Below are positions 1 through 7,946 of a DNA stretch of 64,000 nucleotides, piece by piece. The stretch lies in the NCBI GenBank assembly GCA_040391605.1, contig JBEBXK010000007.1:62001-126000 (forward strand), written 5' to 3'. Made by a program: the position numbers and the translations under genes. How positions within the stretch are numbered: the first letter of the stretch is position 1; each line of letters begins with the position of its first letter. The notes beneath the pieces are model-generated. The model searched no databases and had not been told where the DNA came from. It was given only the letters and a program-made list of their open reading frames with translations. The stretch is from Vulgatibacter incomptus_A (GTDB lineage Bacteria; Myxococcota; Myxococcia; Myxococcales; Vulgatibacteraceae).

Positions 1-279
1 GTCCTTGATCGCCGCGTTCTCCGCCGGCAGCCCCAGCGCGTCCCAGCCCATCGGATGGAGGACGTCGAAGCCCTTCATCCGGGCGTGCCGCGCGATCACG
101 TCACCGATCAGGTAGTTGCGCACGTGGCCCATGTGCAGCGCACCCGAGGGATACGGGAACATCTCGAGCACGTACTTCTTCGGCCCGTCGCCGCGCCCCC
201 CTGCGGCAAAGAGCCCCTCCGCCTCCCAGCGGTCCTGCCACTTCGGCTCGATGGCCTGCGGCTCGTAGCGTTCCTGCAT
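1..279 (-). CDS. leuS: Leucyl-tRNA synthetase, N-terminal part (cut by window edge)
   Basis: Class I aminoacyl-tRNA synthetase that charges tRNA-Leu in the cytoplasm. Only the first 93 codons are present; the rest lies beyond the left edge. The start is typical LeuRS: MQERYEPQAIEPKWQDRWE, then EMFPYPSGALHMGHVRNY with the HMGH form of the class I HIGH motif, then HPMGWDALGLPAENAA. An AGGAGA ribosome site sits about 9 nt before the ATG at 279. The family is usually 800 residues or more, so most of the gene is missing. Identification is secure; nothing odd is visible in the part seen. Confidence 0.95.
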   Translation of the reverse strand, partial: MQERYEPQAIEPKWQDRWEAEGLFAAGGRGDGPKKYVLEMFPYPSGALHMGHVRNYLIGDVIARHARMKGFDVLHPMGWDALGLPAENAAIKD

Positions 280-389
280 CGTCCATGTCTCCTCGACGGC
301 GTAGATCTCCCGCGGAATCTAACAAAACGCCCGGCAAGGCGGGGCCTTTCCCTACGGGCCGGGCGACGGATCGGACGAAGTCGGGAAGC

Positions 390-1034
390 TCAGAACGTGG
401 AGGGCGGTCCCTCCATCGGCTGGCTTGGGATGGGTTCCGCCCTACCCGGATCCGTACGAGGATCGCGGCTGATGATGAAGCCCCTTCCCCACGAGGCATG
501 GTCTCGACCGGAAACGCCCTGGAACTCCATCACCACCAAGTCCCCCCCGGCGGCGGCGGCCAAGCGCCTGGCATTCTCGATGAGTTCGACCTTTTCCGTC
601 GAATATGAACCGTGGCAAGGCCAATTGAGCGGAGAAAATATGTTCCAGATGGTCAGAGTCACCCAGCCCAACGGCACCTGCGGGTAGCAGTATCCCTTTC
701 TCCAGCCTGATTTATAGTCGAGGAACTGAATAGGAAAGCCTTGGGTGGCCAAGCTGAACTGCGCGATCAACTTATGATCGTAGCCATCCTGCACCGAAAC
801 GGTCGTCCCGTCGACACGAATCCCCGCAGGGAAGGAGTTCACCAAAACCGTCACTTCCTCTGGTGAGACGCGAATCTCCTCGGCGGCGGCTTCCTGGAAC
901 TTGCGAACAATCTCCTTCTCGCCCTCGCCGTCGTAGGGACCGAGCTTCGAGACCTCGGGCGTCATATGGATTGTCGCGCATCCCGCGCTCCCCACCAAAA
1001 GTGCGAGCGCAGCCCCTAGGGCGATTCGATTCAT
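390..1034 (-). CDS. Small lipoprotein of unknown function
   Basis: A 214-residue protein with a short lipoprotein signal ending in SAGC (Cys19), so probably anchored to the inner face of the outer membrane. Residues around 65-90 (VNSFPAGIRVDGTTV onward) look like a PEGA-type beta module. The Tyr/Trp-rich middle and the stretch ENARRLAAAAGGDLVVMEF resemble small outer-membrane lipoproteins of the DUF4156 kind; both are weak resemblances. A GGGGAGG ribosome site 6 nt before the ATG supports the start. It is divergent from asnS and separated from leuS by about 110 bp. I do not recognise a function. Confidence 0.75.
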   Translation of the reverse strand: MNRIALGAALALLVGSAGCATIHMTPEVSKLGPYDGEGEKEIVRKFQEAAAEEIRVSPEEVTVLVNSFPAGIRVDGTTVSVQDGYDHKLIAQFSLATQGFPIQFLDYKSGWRKGYCYPQVPLGWVTLTIWNIFSPLNWPCHGSYSTEKVELIENARRLAAAAGGDLVVMEFQGVSGRDHASWGRGFIISRDPRTDPGRAEPIPSQPMEGPPSTF

Positions 1035-1210
1035 GAAGTACCTCCCCTGCCAAGCGAACCGCCAGCGTCATCCTGAACGATACGCCGACGATGAGTGAAG
1101 GCGAATCGCACCACCTCAGCGCGTCGAGGTCAAGTACCGATTTGCCTCGTCCCGCTTGCCTTGGAGGCCGTCCACCTTTAGCATCCCGGCCCTTTCCTCG
1201 GAGCTTCCTG

Positions 1211-2518
1211 ATGAGTCTTCCCCGCGCGTGGATCAACGAAATTGGCAAATTTGAGGGCCAGGAGGTCGAGCTCCGTGGCTGGCTGGACAATCGGCGCTCG
1301 TCGGGCAAGCTCCACTTCCTCCAGGTGCGCGACGGCACCGGCGTGATCCAATGCGTGATGTTCAAGGGGGACGTGTCGGAGGCGAGCTTCGTCGAGGCGG
1401 ACCATCTGCCGCAGGAGTCGGCGATCAAGGTGCGGGGCACGGTCCGGGCCGATGCCCGCTCGCCCCTGGGCTTCGAGCTCTCGGTGCGCGAACTCGAGAT
1501 CGTGTCGCGGGCGGCGCCCGATTATCCGATCAGCCCCAAGGAGCACGGAGTGGCCTTCCTCATGGATCGGCGGCACCTCTGGCTGCGGAGCGCCAGGCAG
1601 CGGGTGGTGATGGGCGTGCGCCACACCATCGTGAAGGCGATCCGCGACTACTTCGACGGCCACGGCTTCCGCCTGATGGACGCGCCGATCTTTACGCCTG
1701 CCGCCTGTGAGGGGACCTCCACCCTCTTCGAGGTCCCCTACTTCGAGATGGGCAAGGCGTACCTCACCCAGAGCGGCCAGCTCTATGGCGAGGCCGGGGC
1801 CATGGCCTACGGCAAGGTCTACACCTTCGGTCCCACCTTCCGCGCCGAGAAGTCCAAGACCCGCCGACACCTCACCGAGTTCTGGATGGTCGAGCCCGAG
1901 GTGGCCTTCATGGAACTCGACGAGAACATGGATCTCGCTGAGGACTTCCTCTGCTTCATCGCCCAGCGGGTCCTCGAGGGTCATGCCAAGGAGCTGGCCG
2001 AGATCCTGGAGCGCGACGTCTCCAAGCTGGAGGCGGTGCAGAAGCCCTTCCCGCGGATCACCTACGACGAGGCGGTGAAGGTCCTGCAGGCCGCCGGCAA
2101 TCCGATCCAATGGGGCGAGGACTTCGGAGGCGACGAGGAGACGATCCTCTGCTCCCAATACGACCGCCCGCTTATGGTCCATCGCTACCCGGCGGAGCTC
2201 AAGGCCTTCTACTTCAAGCACGATCCCGAGAACCCGAAGTTGGCCCTCGGCCTGGACGTGCTCGCCCCCGAGGGCTACGGCGAGATCATCGGCGGCGGCC
2301 AGCGTGAAGAGAGCTACGAGACCCTGGTGAAGCGGCTCGAGGAGCACAACCTCCCCCGCGAGGCCTTCGAGTGGTACCTCGATCTGCGCCGCTGGGGCTC
2401 TGTGCCCCACGCCGGCTTCGGCCTCGGCCTGGAGCGGACCGTCGCCTGGATGTGCGGCCTTCACCATGTGCGCGAGACGATCCCCTTCCCGCGGATGATG
2501 GAGCGCCTCTCACCGTAG
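1211..2518 (+). CDS. asnS: Asparaginyl-tRNA synthetase
   Basis: Class IIb synthetase that joins Asn to tRNA-Asn. The 435 residues contain an N-terminal OB-fold anticodon domain (about 1-110, VELRGWLDNRRSSGKLHFLQVRDG) and a catalytic domain with motif 2 (FGPTFRAEKSKTRRHLTEFW, the AsnRS form) and motif 3 (GFGLGLERTVAWM). The same frame is open further upstream, but the ATG at 1211 has a GGAG site 7 nt before it and starts exactly where the family does. The gene stands alone, divergent from the small lipoprotein, and is followed by a likely terminator. AsnRS rather than AspRS is judged from the motif 2 sequence and the overall length. Confidence 0.93.
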   Translation: MSLPRAWINEIGKFEGQEVELRGWLDNRRSSGKLHFLQVRDGTGVIQCVMFKGDVSEASFVEADHLPQESAIKVRGTVRADARSPLGFELSVRELEIVSRAAPDYPISPKEHGVAFLMDRRHLWLRSARQRVVMGVRHTIVKAIRDYFDGHGFRLMDAPIFTPAACEGTSTLFEVPYFEMGKAYLTQSGQLYGEAGAMAYGKVYTFGPTFRAEKSKTRRHLTEFWMVEPEVAFMELDENMDLAEDFLCFIAQRVLEGHAKELAEILERDVSKLEAVQKPFPRITYDEAVKVLQAAGNPIQWGEDFGGDEETILCSQYDRPLMVHRYPAELKAFYFKHDPENPKLALGLDVLAPEGYGEIIGGGQREESYETLVKRLEEHNLPREAFEWYLDLRRWGSVPHAGFGLGLERTVAWMCGLHHVRETIPFPRMMERLSP

Positions 2519-2534
2519 GGTCGTCCGTCTCTCC

Positions 2535-2571
2535 GCCTGAAGCTCAGGGCGCAAACAATTTCAGGCTTTTT
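2535..2571 (+). terminator. Probable rho-independent terminator after asnS
   Basis: GCCTGAA at 2535-2541 pairs with TTCAGGC at 2560-2566 around an 18-nt loop and is followed directly by TTTTT. It lies 16 bp after the asnS stop. The loop is longer than usual, so strength is uncertain. Confidence 0.6.
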
Positions 2572-2636
2572 AAGGACCCCCTCCCCACACTGACCTCGGG
2601 ATCCCTCCTATCATCAGTCTTGTGATTGGAGGCGTC

Positions 2637-4433
2637 ATGATTTCAGGGTTCACGCTGTCGCGTGCGACGTGGAATGCGGTCATCGCCGCTTCCATGCTCT
2701 CCTTGATCGCTGGCTGTGGCAGCGATGGTTCTACGGATCCCTTGGGGACCGGAGGCACAGGCGGTTCGGGAGGACAGGGCACCGGTGGAGCCGGCGGCGA
2801 TCCAATCGGCACCGGCGGGACGGGCGGCGACCCGGGCACCGGTGGAAACGGCGGCGATCCCGGCACCGGTGGAAACGGCGGCGATCCCGGCACCGGCGGA
2901 AACGGCGGCGATCCCGGCACCGGTGGAAACGGCGGCGATCCCGGCACCGGTGGAAACGGCGGCGATCCCGGCACCGGCGGAAACGGCGGCGATCCCGGCA
3001 CCGGTGGAAACGGCGGTGATCCCGGCACCGGCGGCGTGGGCGGCAGCCCGGGCCCTTATTGTGGCGACGGCAACCTCGACCCCGGCGAAGAATGCGACGA
3101 CGGCAACAACGTCGACGGCGATGGCTGCAGCGCCACCTGCACGGAGGAGGCCGACCCTCCCTTCTGTGGCGACGGCAACCGCGATCCCGGCGAGGAATGC
3201 GACGACGGCAACAACGTCGACGGCGACGGCTGCAGCGCCACCTGCAGAGTCGAGACCGACCCTTCCCTCTGCGGCGACGGCAGCCTCGATCCCGGCGAGG
3301 AATGCGACGACGGCAACAACGACGACGGCGACGGCTGTAGCGCCTCCTGCATCATCGAGATTCCGGATCCATTTTGCGGTGACGGCAACCTCGATCCCGG
3401 CGAGGAATGCGACGACGGCAACAACGTCGACGGCGACGGCTGCAGCGCCTCCTGCACGATCGAGATCCTCGCCTGCACCGTGCCGGTCACCGATCTCAAC
3501 GCGGTCGCGACCTTCGTCGGCACCAGCTTCACCTACACGACCGACAACTTCTCCACCAATGACAACCTGATCGGGAGCTGCAGGACGGATAGCACCAACG
3601 ACGTCACCTTCAGCCTCTATGTCGCCTCCAACTCCGACGTCTCCCTCTCCGTGGATCGCGATCCTCTCTTCCTCGGAGGCAACCCGAGGTTCTCGCTCTA
3701 CGCCCGCACCGACTGCGCCAATCCGTTGACTGAGCTCGCCTGTGATCCCGGCGACGCCAGCCGCGCGTCCTCCTTCACCCTGCACAACGTCGCCGCCGGC
3801 ACCACGCTCTTCATCACCGTCGATAGCTGGGACCCCGGCTTCGGCTTCGGCAACGGGACCGGTCCATTCATCCTCGAAGGAACCATCACGCCGTCCGCTG
3901 GCGGTGGTGTCTGCGGCGACGGGATCCTCGACCCCGGTGAAGCCTGCGACGACGGGAACACCGTCAGCGGGGGCGGCTGCAGCGCGAGCTGCCAGCTCGA
4001 GCCCAACGTCTGCGGCGCCGGCATGGTCAGCCTGAACCTCGTGGCGAACCAGACCAGCACCGGCTTCACCTACAACGGCACGAATCGTGGAGCCCTGGAC
4101 AACGCCCGTGGAAGCTGTGGCCCGAACCCGAGCTCGGGCGACATCACTCTGGCCTATTGGGCGTCACACGATTCGCAGGTCGAGCTCCACGTCGGGGCCG
4201 ACCCCGACGTGTTCACCATCGATTCGCCGCGCTTCTACCTCCACGTCCGCACGGAATGCGACTCTCCCTCCACCCAGCTCTGGTGCGACGCGGGTGGCAT
4301 CGACTCGACCGTCACGATGCAGCTCAGCGCCGGGGATCAGCTCTACATCATCGTAGACAGCATCGACCCTGGCTTCGGCTTCGGCGACGGAACGGGGGAG
4401 TTCCTCCTCACCGCTACCGTCACGAACCATTGA
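2637..4433 (+). CDS. Lipoprotein with Gly-rich tandem repeats and Myxococcus Cys-rich repeats
   Basis: A 598-residue predicted surface lipoprotein. The signal ends in LIAGC (Cys27). A Gly/Thr/Asp/Pro linker follows (about residues 40-135) with seven exact GGNGGDPGT units. Then come four near-identical cysteine repeats of the form CGDGNLDPGEECDDGNNVDGDGCSATC, a beta-rich domain (VTDLNAVATFVGTSFTYTTDN onward), a fifth diverged repeat and a second copy of the beta domain. Both copies end alike (DPGFGFGNGTGPFIL and DPGFGFGDGTGEFLL). The ATG at 2637 has GGAGG 4 nt upstream and is preferred to the GTG at 2622. The Cys repeats are a family typical of myxobacterial secreted proteins. The acidic DDGN pattern might bind calcium (inference). 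Function unknown. Confidence 0.85.
   Translation: MISGFTLSRATWNAVIAASMLSLIAGCGSDGSTDPLGTGGTGGSGGQGTGGAGGDPIGTGGTGGDPGTGGNGGDPGTGGNGGDPGTGGNGGDPGTGGNGGDPGTGGNGGDPGTGGNGGDPGTGGNGGDPGTGGVGGSPGPYCGDGNLDPGEECDDGNNVDGDGCSATCTEEADPPFCGDGNRDPGEECDDGNNVDGDGCSATCRVETDPSLCGDGSLDPGEECDDGNNDDGDGCSASCIIEIPDPFCGDGNLDPGEECDDGNNVDGDGCSASCTIEILACTVPVTDLNAVATFVGTSFTYTTDNFSTNDNLIGSCRTDSTNDVTFSLYVASNSDVSLSVDRDPLFLGGNPRFSLYARTDCANPLTELACDPGDASRASSFTLHNVAAGTTLFITVDSWDPGFGFGNGTGPFILEGTITPSAGGGVCGDGILDPGEACDDGNTVSGGGCSASCQLEPNVCGAGMVSLNLVANQTSTGFTYNGTNRGALDNARGSCGPNPSSGDITLAYWASHDSQVELHVGADPDVFTIDSPRFYLHVRTECDSPSTQLWCDAGGIDSTVTMQLSAGDQLYIIVDSIDPGFGFGDGTGEFLLTATVTNH
2841..3029 (+). repeat. 27-bp coding tandem repeat, seven copies, with 81-bp higher-order period
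   Basis: Seven head-to-tail 27-bp units encode GGNGGDPGT. The second codon position series reads GGT, GGT, GGC, GGT, GGT, GGC, GGT at 2841, 2868, 2895, 2922, 2949, 2976 and 3003. This shows that a three-unit (81-bp) block was itself duplicated. It lies inside the lipoprotein gene and is not a CRISPR array. Confidence 0.92.
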
Positions 4434-4504
4434 GCTCGGTCGGCGCGGGATCGGATCGCCCCCAGGCGCCCTATCCCGCGCGTGGCTCCGTGCCGATCAT
4501 CCGA

Positions 4505-5029
4505 TCAGTCTGAAGCAGCGCGGCTCGGCCCCTCCTTGGCCATTCGCAGCCAGGAGAGGGATCCGAGCGCCGCCTCGAGGGCCTTCTGCGCCCCTCGCGT
4601 ATCGATGGCCAGGAGCGTGAGCCCCTCGAGGCCCGCCTGATGCGCCGCCCGGAGCGGGGCATCGATCGCAGTCCCCACCCAAGCGATGGCCGCGCGCTTG
4701 CCGCCGGCCAGCCGCACCCGCAGGAGCGCCGACTCGAGCAGCTTCGTCGAAGGAGGATCGAGGCCCCTGCCGACGAGGAAGAGCCTGCCGATGGGCAGCC
4801 GCCCTCCCGCGATGGTGAGGAGCGTCTCGCCGCTGGCCCCCAGGAAGATCCCGTCCCGCAGCCGGCGGGTGAGCTCGCCGCACATCCGCCAATCCACGAG
4901 GCCCGCCAGCCCTCGCAGCGGCCTCTCGTCCGCACCGGCGAAGGCGACGAGATCCTCGCCAGCCAGGCGGTCCAGCCCTTCGAGGCTCGCGGCCCCGATC
5001 TTCACCTGAAGCTGGCGCGGCTCGGCCAT
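4505..5029 (-). CDS. Leucyl-aminopeptidase N-terminal (macro-like) domain protein
   Basis: 174 residues beginning MAEPRQLQVKIGAASLEGLD. The layout (DLVAFAGADERPLRGLAGLVDW, then RDGIFLGASGETLLTI, then RLFLVGRG, then LLESALLRVRLAGGKRAAIAW) resembles the N-terminal macro-like domain of M17 leucyl aminopeptidases. The metal-binding peptidase domain is absent. It begins 5 bp after the nusB stop and is the last gene of the long minus-strand array, so it is probably co-transcribed with nusB and the rib genes. A free-standing N-domain has no assured enzyme activity; it may bind a nucleotide-like ligand or a protein partner (inference). The family call rests on the general pattern only. Confidence 0.7.
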   Translation of the reverse strand: MAEPRQLQVKIGAASLEGLDRLAGEDLVAFAGADERPLRGLAGLVDWRMCGELTRRLRDGIFLGASGETLLTIAGGRLPIGRLFLVGRGLDPPSTKLLESALLRVRLAGGKRAAIAWVGTAIDAPLRAAHQAGLEGLTLLAIDTRGAQKALEAALGSLSWLRMAKEGPSRAASD

Positions 5030-5034
5030 CGTCG

Positions 5035-5460
5035 CTACAGCCGCCCGGCGGACTTGGCGAGCCGGTCGAGGATGCCGTTGACGAAGGCGGGGGAGCCCTC
5101 GGCGCCGAAGGTCCGGGCCAACTCGATCGCCTCGTTGATCACGACCTTGCCAGGGGTCTCCGTCCGCAGCAGCTCGAAGGCGCCGAGGCGGAGCACGTTG
5201 CGATCCACCCGGGCCATGCGCTCCACCTTCCAATTCTCCGACTGGGTCTGGATGGCCTCGTCCACCTCGTCCCGATGCTCGACCACCCCGCGGACCAGCT
5301 CCTCCGCGAAGACCTTGGCGTCGCCGGGGACGGCGTCGTCCAGGCTCGACCAGAAGCGGGCCAGGCCCTGTTGTAGATCGGCGAAGCCTTCGTTCTCCAA
5401 GGAGAAGAGCGCCTGGATCGCGCGCTCCCGTCCCAGATGCCGCAGCGGCAACACGGCCAT
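5035..5460 (-). CDS. nusB: Transcription antitermination factor NusB
   Basis: All-helical RNA-binding protein of 141 residues. With NusE (S10) it binds the boxA element of rRNA operons and helps RNA polymerase read through terminators. Family signatures are GRERAIQALFSLENEG at the N-terminus, RVDRNVLRLGAFELL and KVVINEAIELARTFG in the middle, and AFVNGILDRLAKS at the end. Length fits the family. The ATG abuts the stop of ribH with no gap, a common rib-nusB arrangement that points to translational coupling. Confidence 0.96.
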   Translation of the reverse strand: MAVLPLRHLGRERAIQALFSLENEGFADLQQGLARFWSSLDDAVPGDAKVFAEELVRGVVEHRDEVDEAIQTQSENWKVERMARVDRNVLRLGAFELLRTETPGKVVINEAIELARTFGAEGSPAFVNGILDRLAKSAGRL

Positions 5461-5934
5461 CTAGGACTCCTGCCCCAGGGCTCGGAAGAGGTTCGCCTGC
5501 TCGATGGCGGCCAGCGCGGCCTCCGCGCCCTTGTTCCCGGCCTTGGTGCCGGCCCTCTCGATGGCCTGCGCCACGTCGTCGGTGGTGAGCACCCCGAAGG
5601 CCACCGCACACGACGCCTCCATCGACACCTGCCCGATCCCCTTGGCGCACTCCCCCGCCACATACTCGAAGTGCGGCGTCCCGCCACGGATCACCGCGCC
5701 CAAGGCCACCACCGCGTCGTATCGTCCGCCCAGGGCCACCCGCTTCACCGCAGGCGCCAGCTCGAAGGTCCCGGGGCAGCGCACCACGTCGATCTGCCCC
5801 TCGTCCACGCCATGGCGCCGCAGGGTGTCCAACGCCCCTTCCAGCAGCCGCTCGGTGATGAAGGCGTTGAAGCGGGCGACGCAGATCGCCACCCGCAAGC
5901 CCGTCCCGACCATCGATCCTTCGTAGGTGCGCAT
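5461..5934 (-). CDS. ribH: 6,7-dimethyl-8-ribityllumazine synthase
   Basis: Condenses 5-amino-6-ribitylamino-uracil with 3,4-dihydroxy-2-butanone 4-phosphate to give lumazine, the penultimate riboflavin intermediate. The 157 residues carry ARFNAFITERLLEGAL, the substrate loop GTFELAPAVKR, GAVIRGGTPHFEYVAGE with its catalytic His, and the C-terminal GNKGAEAALAAIE helix. Its ATG directly follows the ribBA stop and its own stop directly precedes nusB. Such proteins usually assemble as pentamers or 60-mers. No unusual residues seen. Confidence 0.97.
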   Translation of the reverse strand: MRTYEGSMVGTGLRVAICVARFNAFITERLLEGALDTLRRHGVDEGQIDVVRCPGTFELAPAVKRVALGGRYDAVVALGAVIRGGTPHFEYVAGECAKGIGQVSMEASCAVAFGVLTTDDVAQAIERAGTKAGNKGAEAALAAIEQANLFRALGQES

Positions 5935-7305
5935 CTAGCTCTTTTCCTTCCTGGAGGTCCGCCGGGCCCGAGCCGCCACGCTCGGCTTCGCGGCGCCAAG
6001 GGCCGGACCAGCTGTGTCCAAGCTCCCCTGCGTCTTGTCCTGCCTCCCCGCTGAAGCGCGCTTCGCCCGGGGCTTGGTGGCACGCAGCGCCGCCACCCCC
6101 ACCCGTGCCACGGTCCGCGCCCCTGCTGCAACGTCAATCGCTACCCCCTCCACCACCTCCAGGCCGTAGCCCTCCAAACCGATCAGCTTCTTATGGTTGT
6201 TGGAGAGGAGCCGCAGCTTGCGGATCCCCAGATCCGCGAGGATCTGCGCGCCGAGCCCGTAGTCGCGAAAAGGTCCGTCGCTCTTCTTGCCCACGGTCTC
6301 TTCGACTTCTGGTGCCATCCTCGTGCACTTGAGTGCCTGCGCGCCCCCCTTGCGATCCTGCTGCAGGTAGACCAGCGCCCCCTGTCCCTCCGCCGCGATC
6401 CGCTCCAGGGATCGCCGAAAGTTCGAGCCACAGGCACAGCCCGCTGAGCCGAAGACGTCTCCGACGATACACGCTCCGTGCATGCGCACCAGCACAGGCT
6501 CCAGCCCTCGCACCTCGCCGAGCACCAGCGCGATGTGCGTCCGCGGATCGCCATCGGCCTGATATGCGATCGAGCGGAAGCTCCCCAGCCCGGCGATCTC
6601 GAGGGCCTCTTCCGCCACCCTCCGGACCAGCCGCTCCCGCTCCAGCCGGTAGCGGATCAGATCCGCGATCGAGACGATCACCATCTCATGACGCGCGGCG
6701 AAGACCTCGAGCTCCGGCATCCGCGCCATGGTCCCGTCGTCGTTCATGATCTCGCAGATCACTCCCGCAGGTTCGAGCCCAGCCAGCCGGGCCAGATCCA
6801 CCGAGCCCTCCGTCTGCCCGGTGCGGACCAGCACGCCGCCGCTCCGTGCCCGCAGCGGGAAGATATGCCCTGGCCGCACCAGATCCTCCGCCCTGGCGTC
6901 CGGCGCGACCGCCGCCTGGATCGTCCGGGCTCGATCGTGCGCCGAGATCCCCGTGGTCACCCCGCGGGCCGCCTCGATGCTCACCGTGAAGCCCGTCTGG
7001 AAGGGCGACTCGTTGTCCACCACCATCATCGGCAGGGCCAGCCGGCGGATCCGCTCCTCCTCCAGCGTGAGGCAGATCAGCCCGCGCGCCTCCTTCGCCA
7101 TGAAGTTCACGTCATCGGGGGTGACCTTCTCCGCCGCCATGCAGAGATCGCCCTCGTTCTCGCGATCCTCGTCGTCGACCAGGACGATCATCCGCCCGTC
7201 GCGGATCTCCGCGATGGCCCGCTCGACCCGCTCCACGTAATCGCCGCGCCAGGCACCCTTGCCCGCCTTCGCCGCAGCGCGCTTCCGACCGATCTTCTCG
7301 TTCAT
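5935..7305 (-). CDS. ribBA: RibBA: DHBP synthase fused to a divergent GTP cyclohydrolase II domain
   Basis: 456 residues. The N-terminal half (about 25-225) is 3,4-dihydroxy-2-butanone 4-phosphate synthase with intact signatures: LVDDEDRENEGDL, GLICL, and GHIFPLRARSGGVLVRTGQTEGSVDL. The C-terminal half has the cyclohydrolase II fold and zinc cysteines (GACIVGDVFGSAGCACGSNF) plus FRDYGLGAQIL and LSNNHKKLIGLEGYGLEVVE. The usual EGRGIGL-RAY segment is replaced by QQDRKGGAQALKCTRM, is about six residues shorter, and the catalytic Asp position before FRDY is Pro. A basic Ala-rich tail of about 50 residues follows. The ATG overlaps the ribE stop by 4 bp. DHBP synthase activity is expected; cyclohydrolase activity is doubtful. 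Confidence 0.9.
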   Translation of the reverse strand: MNEKIGRKRAAAKAGKGAWRGDYVERVERAIAEIRDGRMIVLVDDEDRENEGDLCMAAEKVTPDDVNFMAKEARGLICLTLEEERIRRLALPMMVVDNESPFQTGFTVSIEAARGVTTGISAHDRARTIQAAVAPDARAEDLVRPGHIFPLRARSGGVLVRTGQTEGSVDLARLAGLEPAGVICEIMNDDGTMARMPELEVFAARHEMVIVSIADLIRYRLERERLVRRVAEEALEIAGLGSFRSIAYQADGDPRTHIALVLGEVRGLEPVLVRMHGACIVGDVFGSAGCACGSNFRRSLERIAAEGQGALVYLQQDRKGGAQALKCTRMAPEVEETVGKKSDGPFRDYGLGAQILADLGIRKLRLLSNNHKKLIGLEGYGLEVVEGVAIDVAAGARTVARVGVAALRATKPRAKRASAGRQDKTQGSLDTAGPALGAAKPSVAARARRTSRKEKS

Positions 7306-7946
7306 GTGAATCCATGCTCTCTCAGGAAGGATTCGTCGAGCTTGCCCCCGCTCCCTCGTTTGGCGAGGAGCCGCGCGACATACTTCCCGATCAGATCCCC
7401 CTCCAGGTTGACCTTCCCCCCGACCTCTTTCGCCGCCAACGTCGTCGCCTGCTGCGTCTCGGGGATCAGCATCAACGAGAACCGCGGATCTTCCAGCGCG
7501 TTCACCGTCAACGAGATCCCGTCCACCGCCACCGATCCCTTCTCGATCAGCCAGGGCTCCATCTCCTTCGGCACCTCGATCCACAACTCCAGGAACCCGC
7601 CGGCCTGCCGCTTCGAAGCGATCCTCCCTACCCCGTCCACGTGGCCCAGCACCAGATGCCCCCCGAGCCGATCCCCCATGGCGAGGGCACGCTCCAGGTT
7701 CACCCGGGTGCCGCTCTTGTAACCGCCCAACGACGTCCGCGCGAGGGTCTCCGGCGAGACCTCCACCAAAAAGCTCCCGGCCCCCTGCCCCACCACGCTG
7801 AGGCAGCAGCCATCCACCGCGATCGACTCGCCATGGACCAGCCCGCCACCGGCCATCCCCGGCGCTCGAATCGTCAGCGCCGCCCCCCCGGCCCGCTGCA
7901 CGATCGACGCGACCTCCCCCACTTCCTGGATCAACCCGGTGAACAT
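7302..7946 (-). CDS. ribE: Riboflavin synthase, alpha chain
   Basis: Dismutates two lumazine molecules to riboflavin and the ribityl-pyrimidine. 214 residues from MFTGLIQEVGEVASIV, the invariant family start; the frame is open further upstream but that part is not family-like. Two related barrels are visible, with ESIAVDGCCLSVV in the first and GSVAVDGISLTVN in the second, and NLERALAMGDRLGGHLVLGHVDG between them. Its stop overlaps the ribBA start (ATGA). It is separated from ribD upstream by an unusually long gap of 484 bp, so it may have its own promoter. Confidence 0.96.
   Translation of the reverse strand: MFTGLIQEVGEVASIVQRAGGAALTIRAPGMAGGGLVHGESIAVDGCCLSVVGQGAGSFLVEVSPETLARTSLGGYKSGTRVNLERALAMGDRLGGHLVLGHVDGVGRIASKRQAGGFLELWIEVPKEMEPWLIEKGSVAVDGISLTVNALEDPRFSLMLIPETQQATTLAAKEVGGKVNLEGDLIGKYVARLLAKRGSGGKLDESFLREHGFT

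Noticed and set aside
2841..3029. Regular short repeats that could suggest a CRISPR array
   Set aside because: Units are head-to-tail without unique spacers and are an in-frame coding repeat in a lipoprotein.
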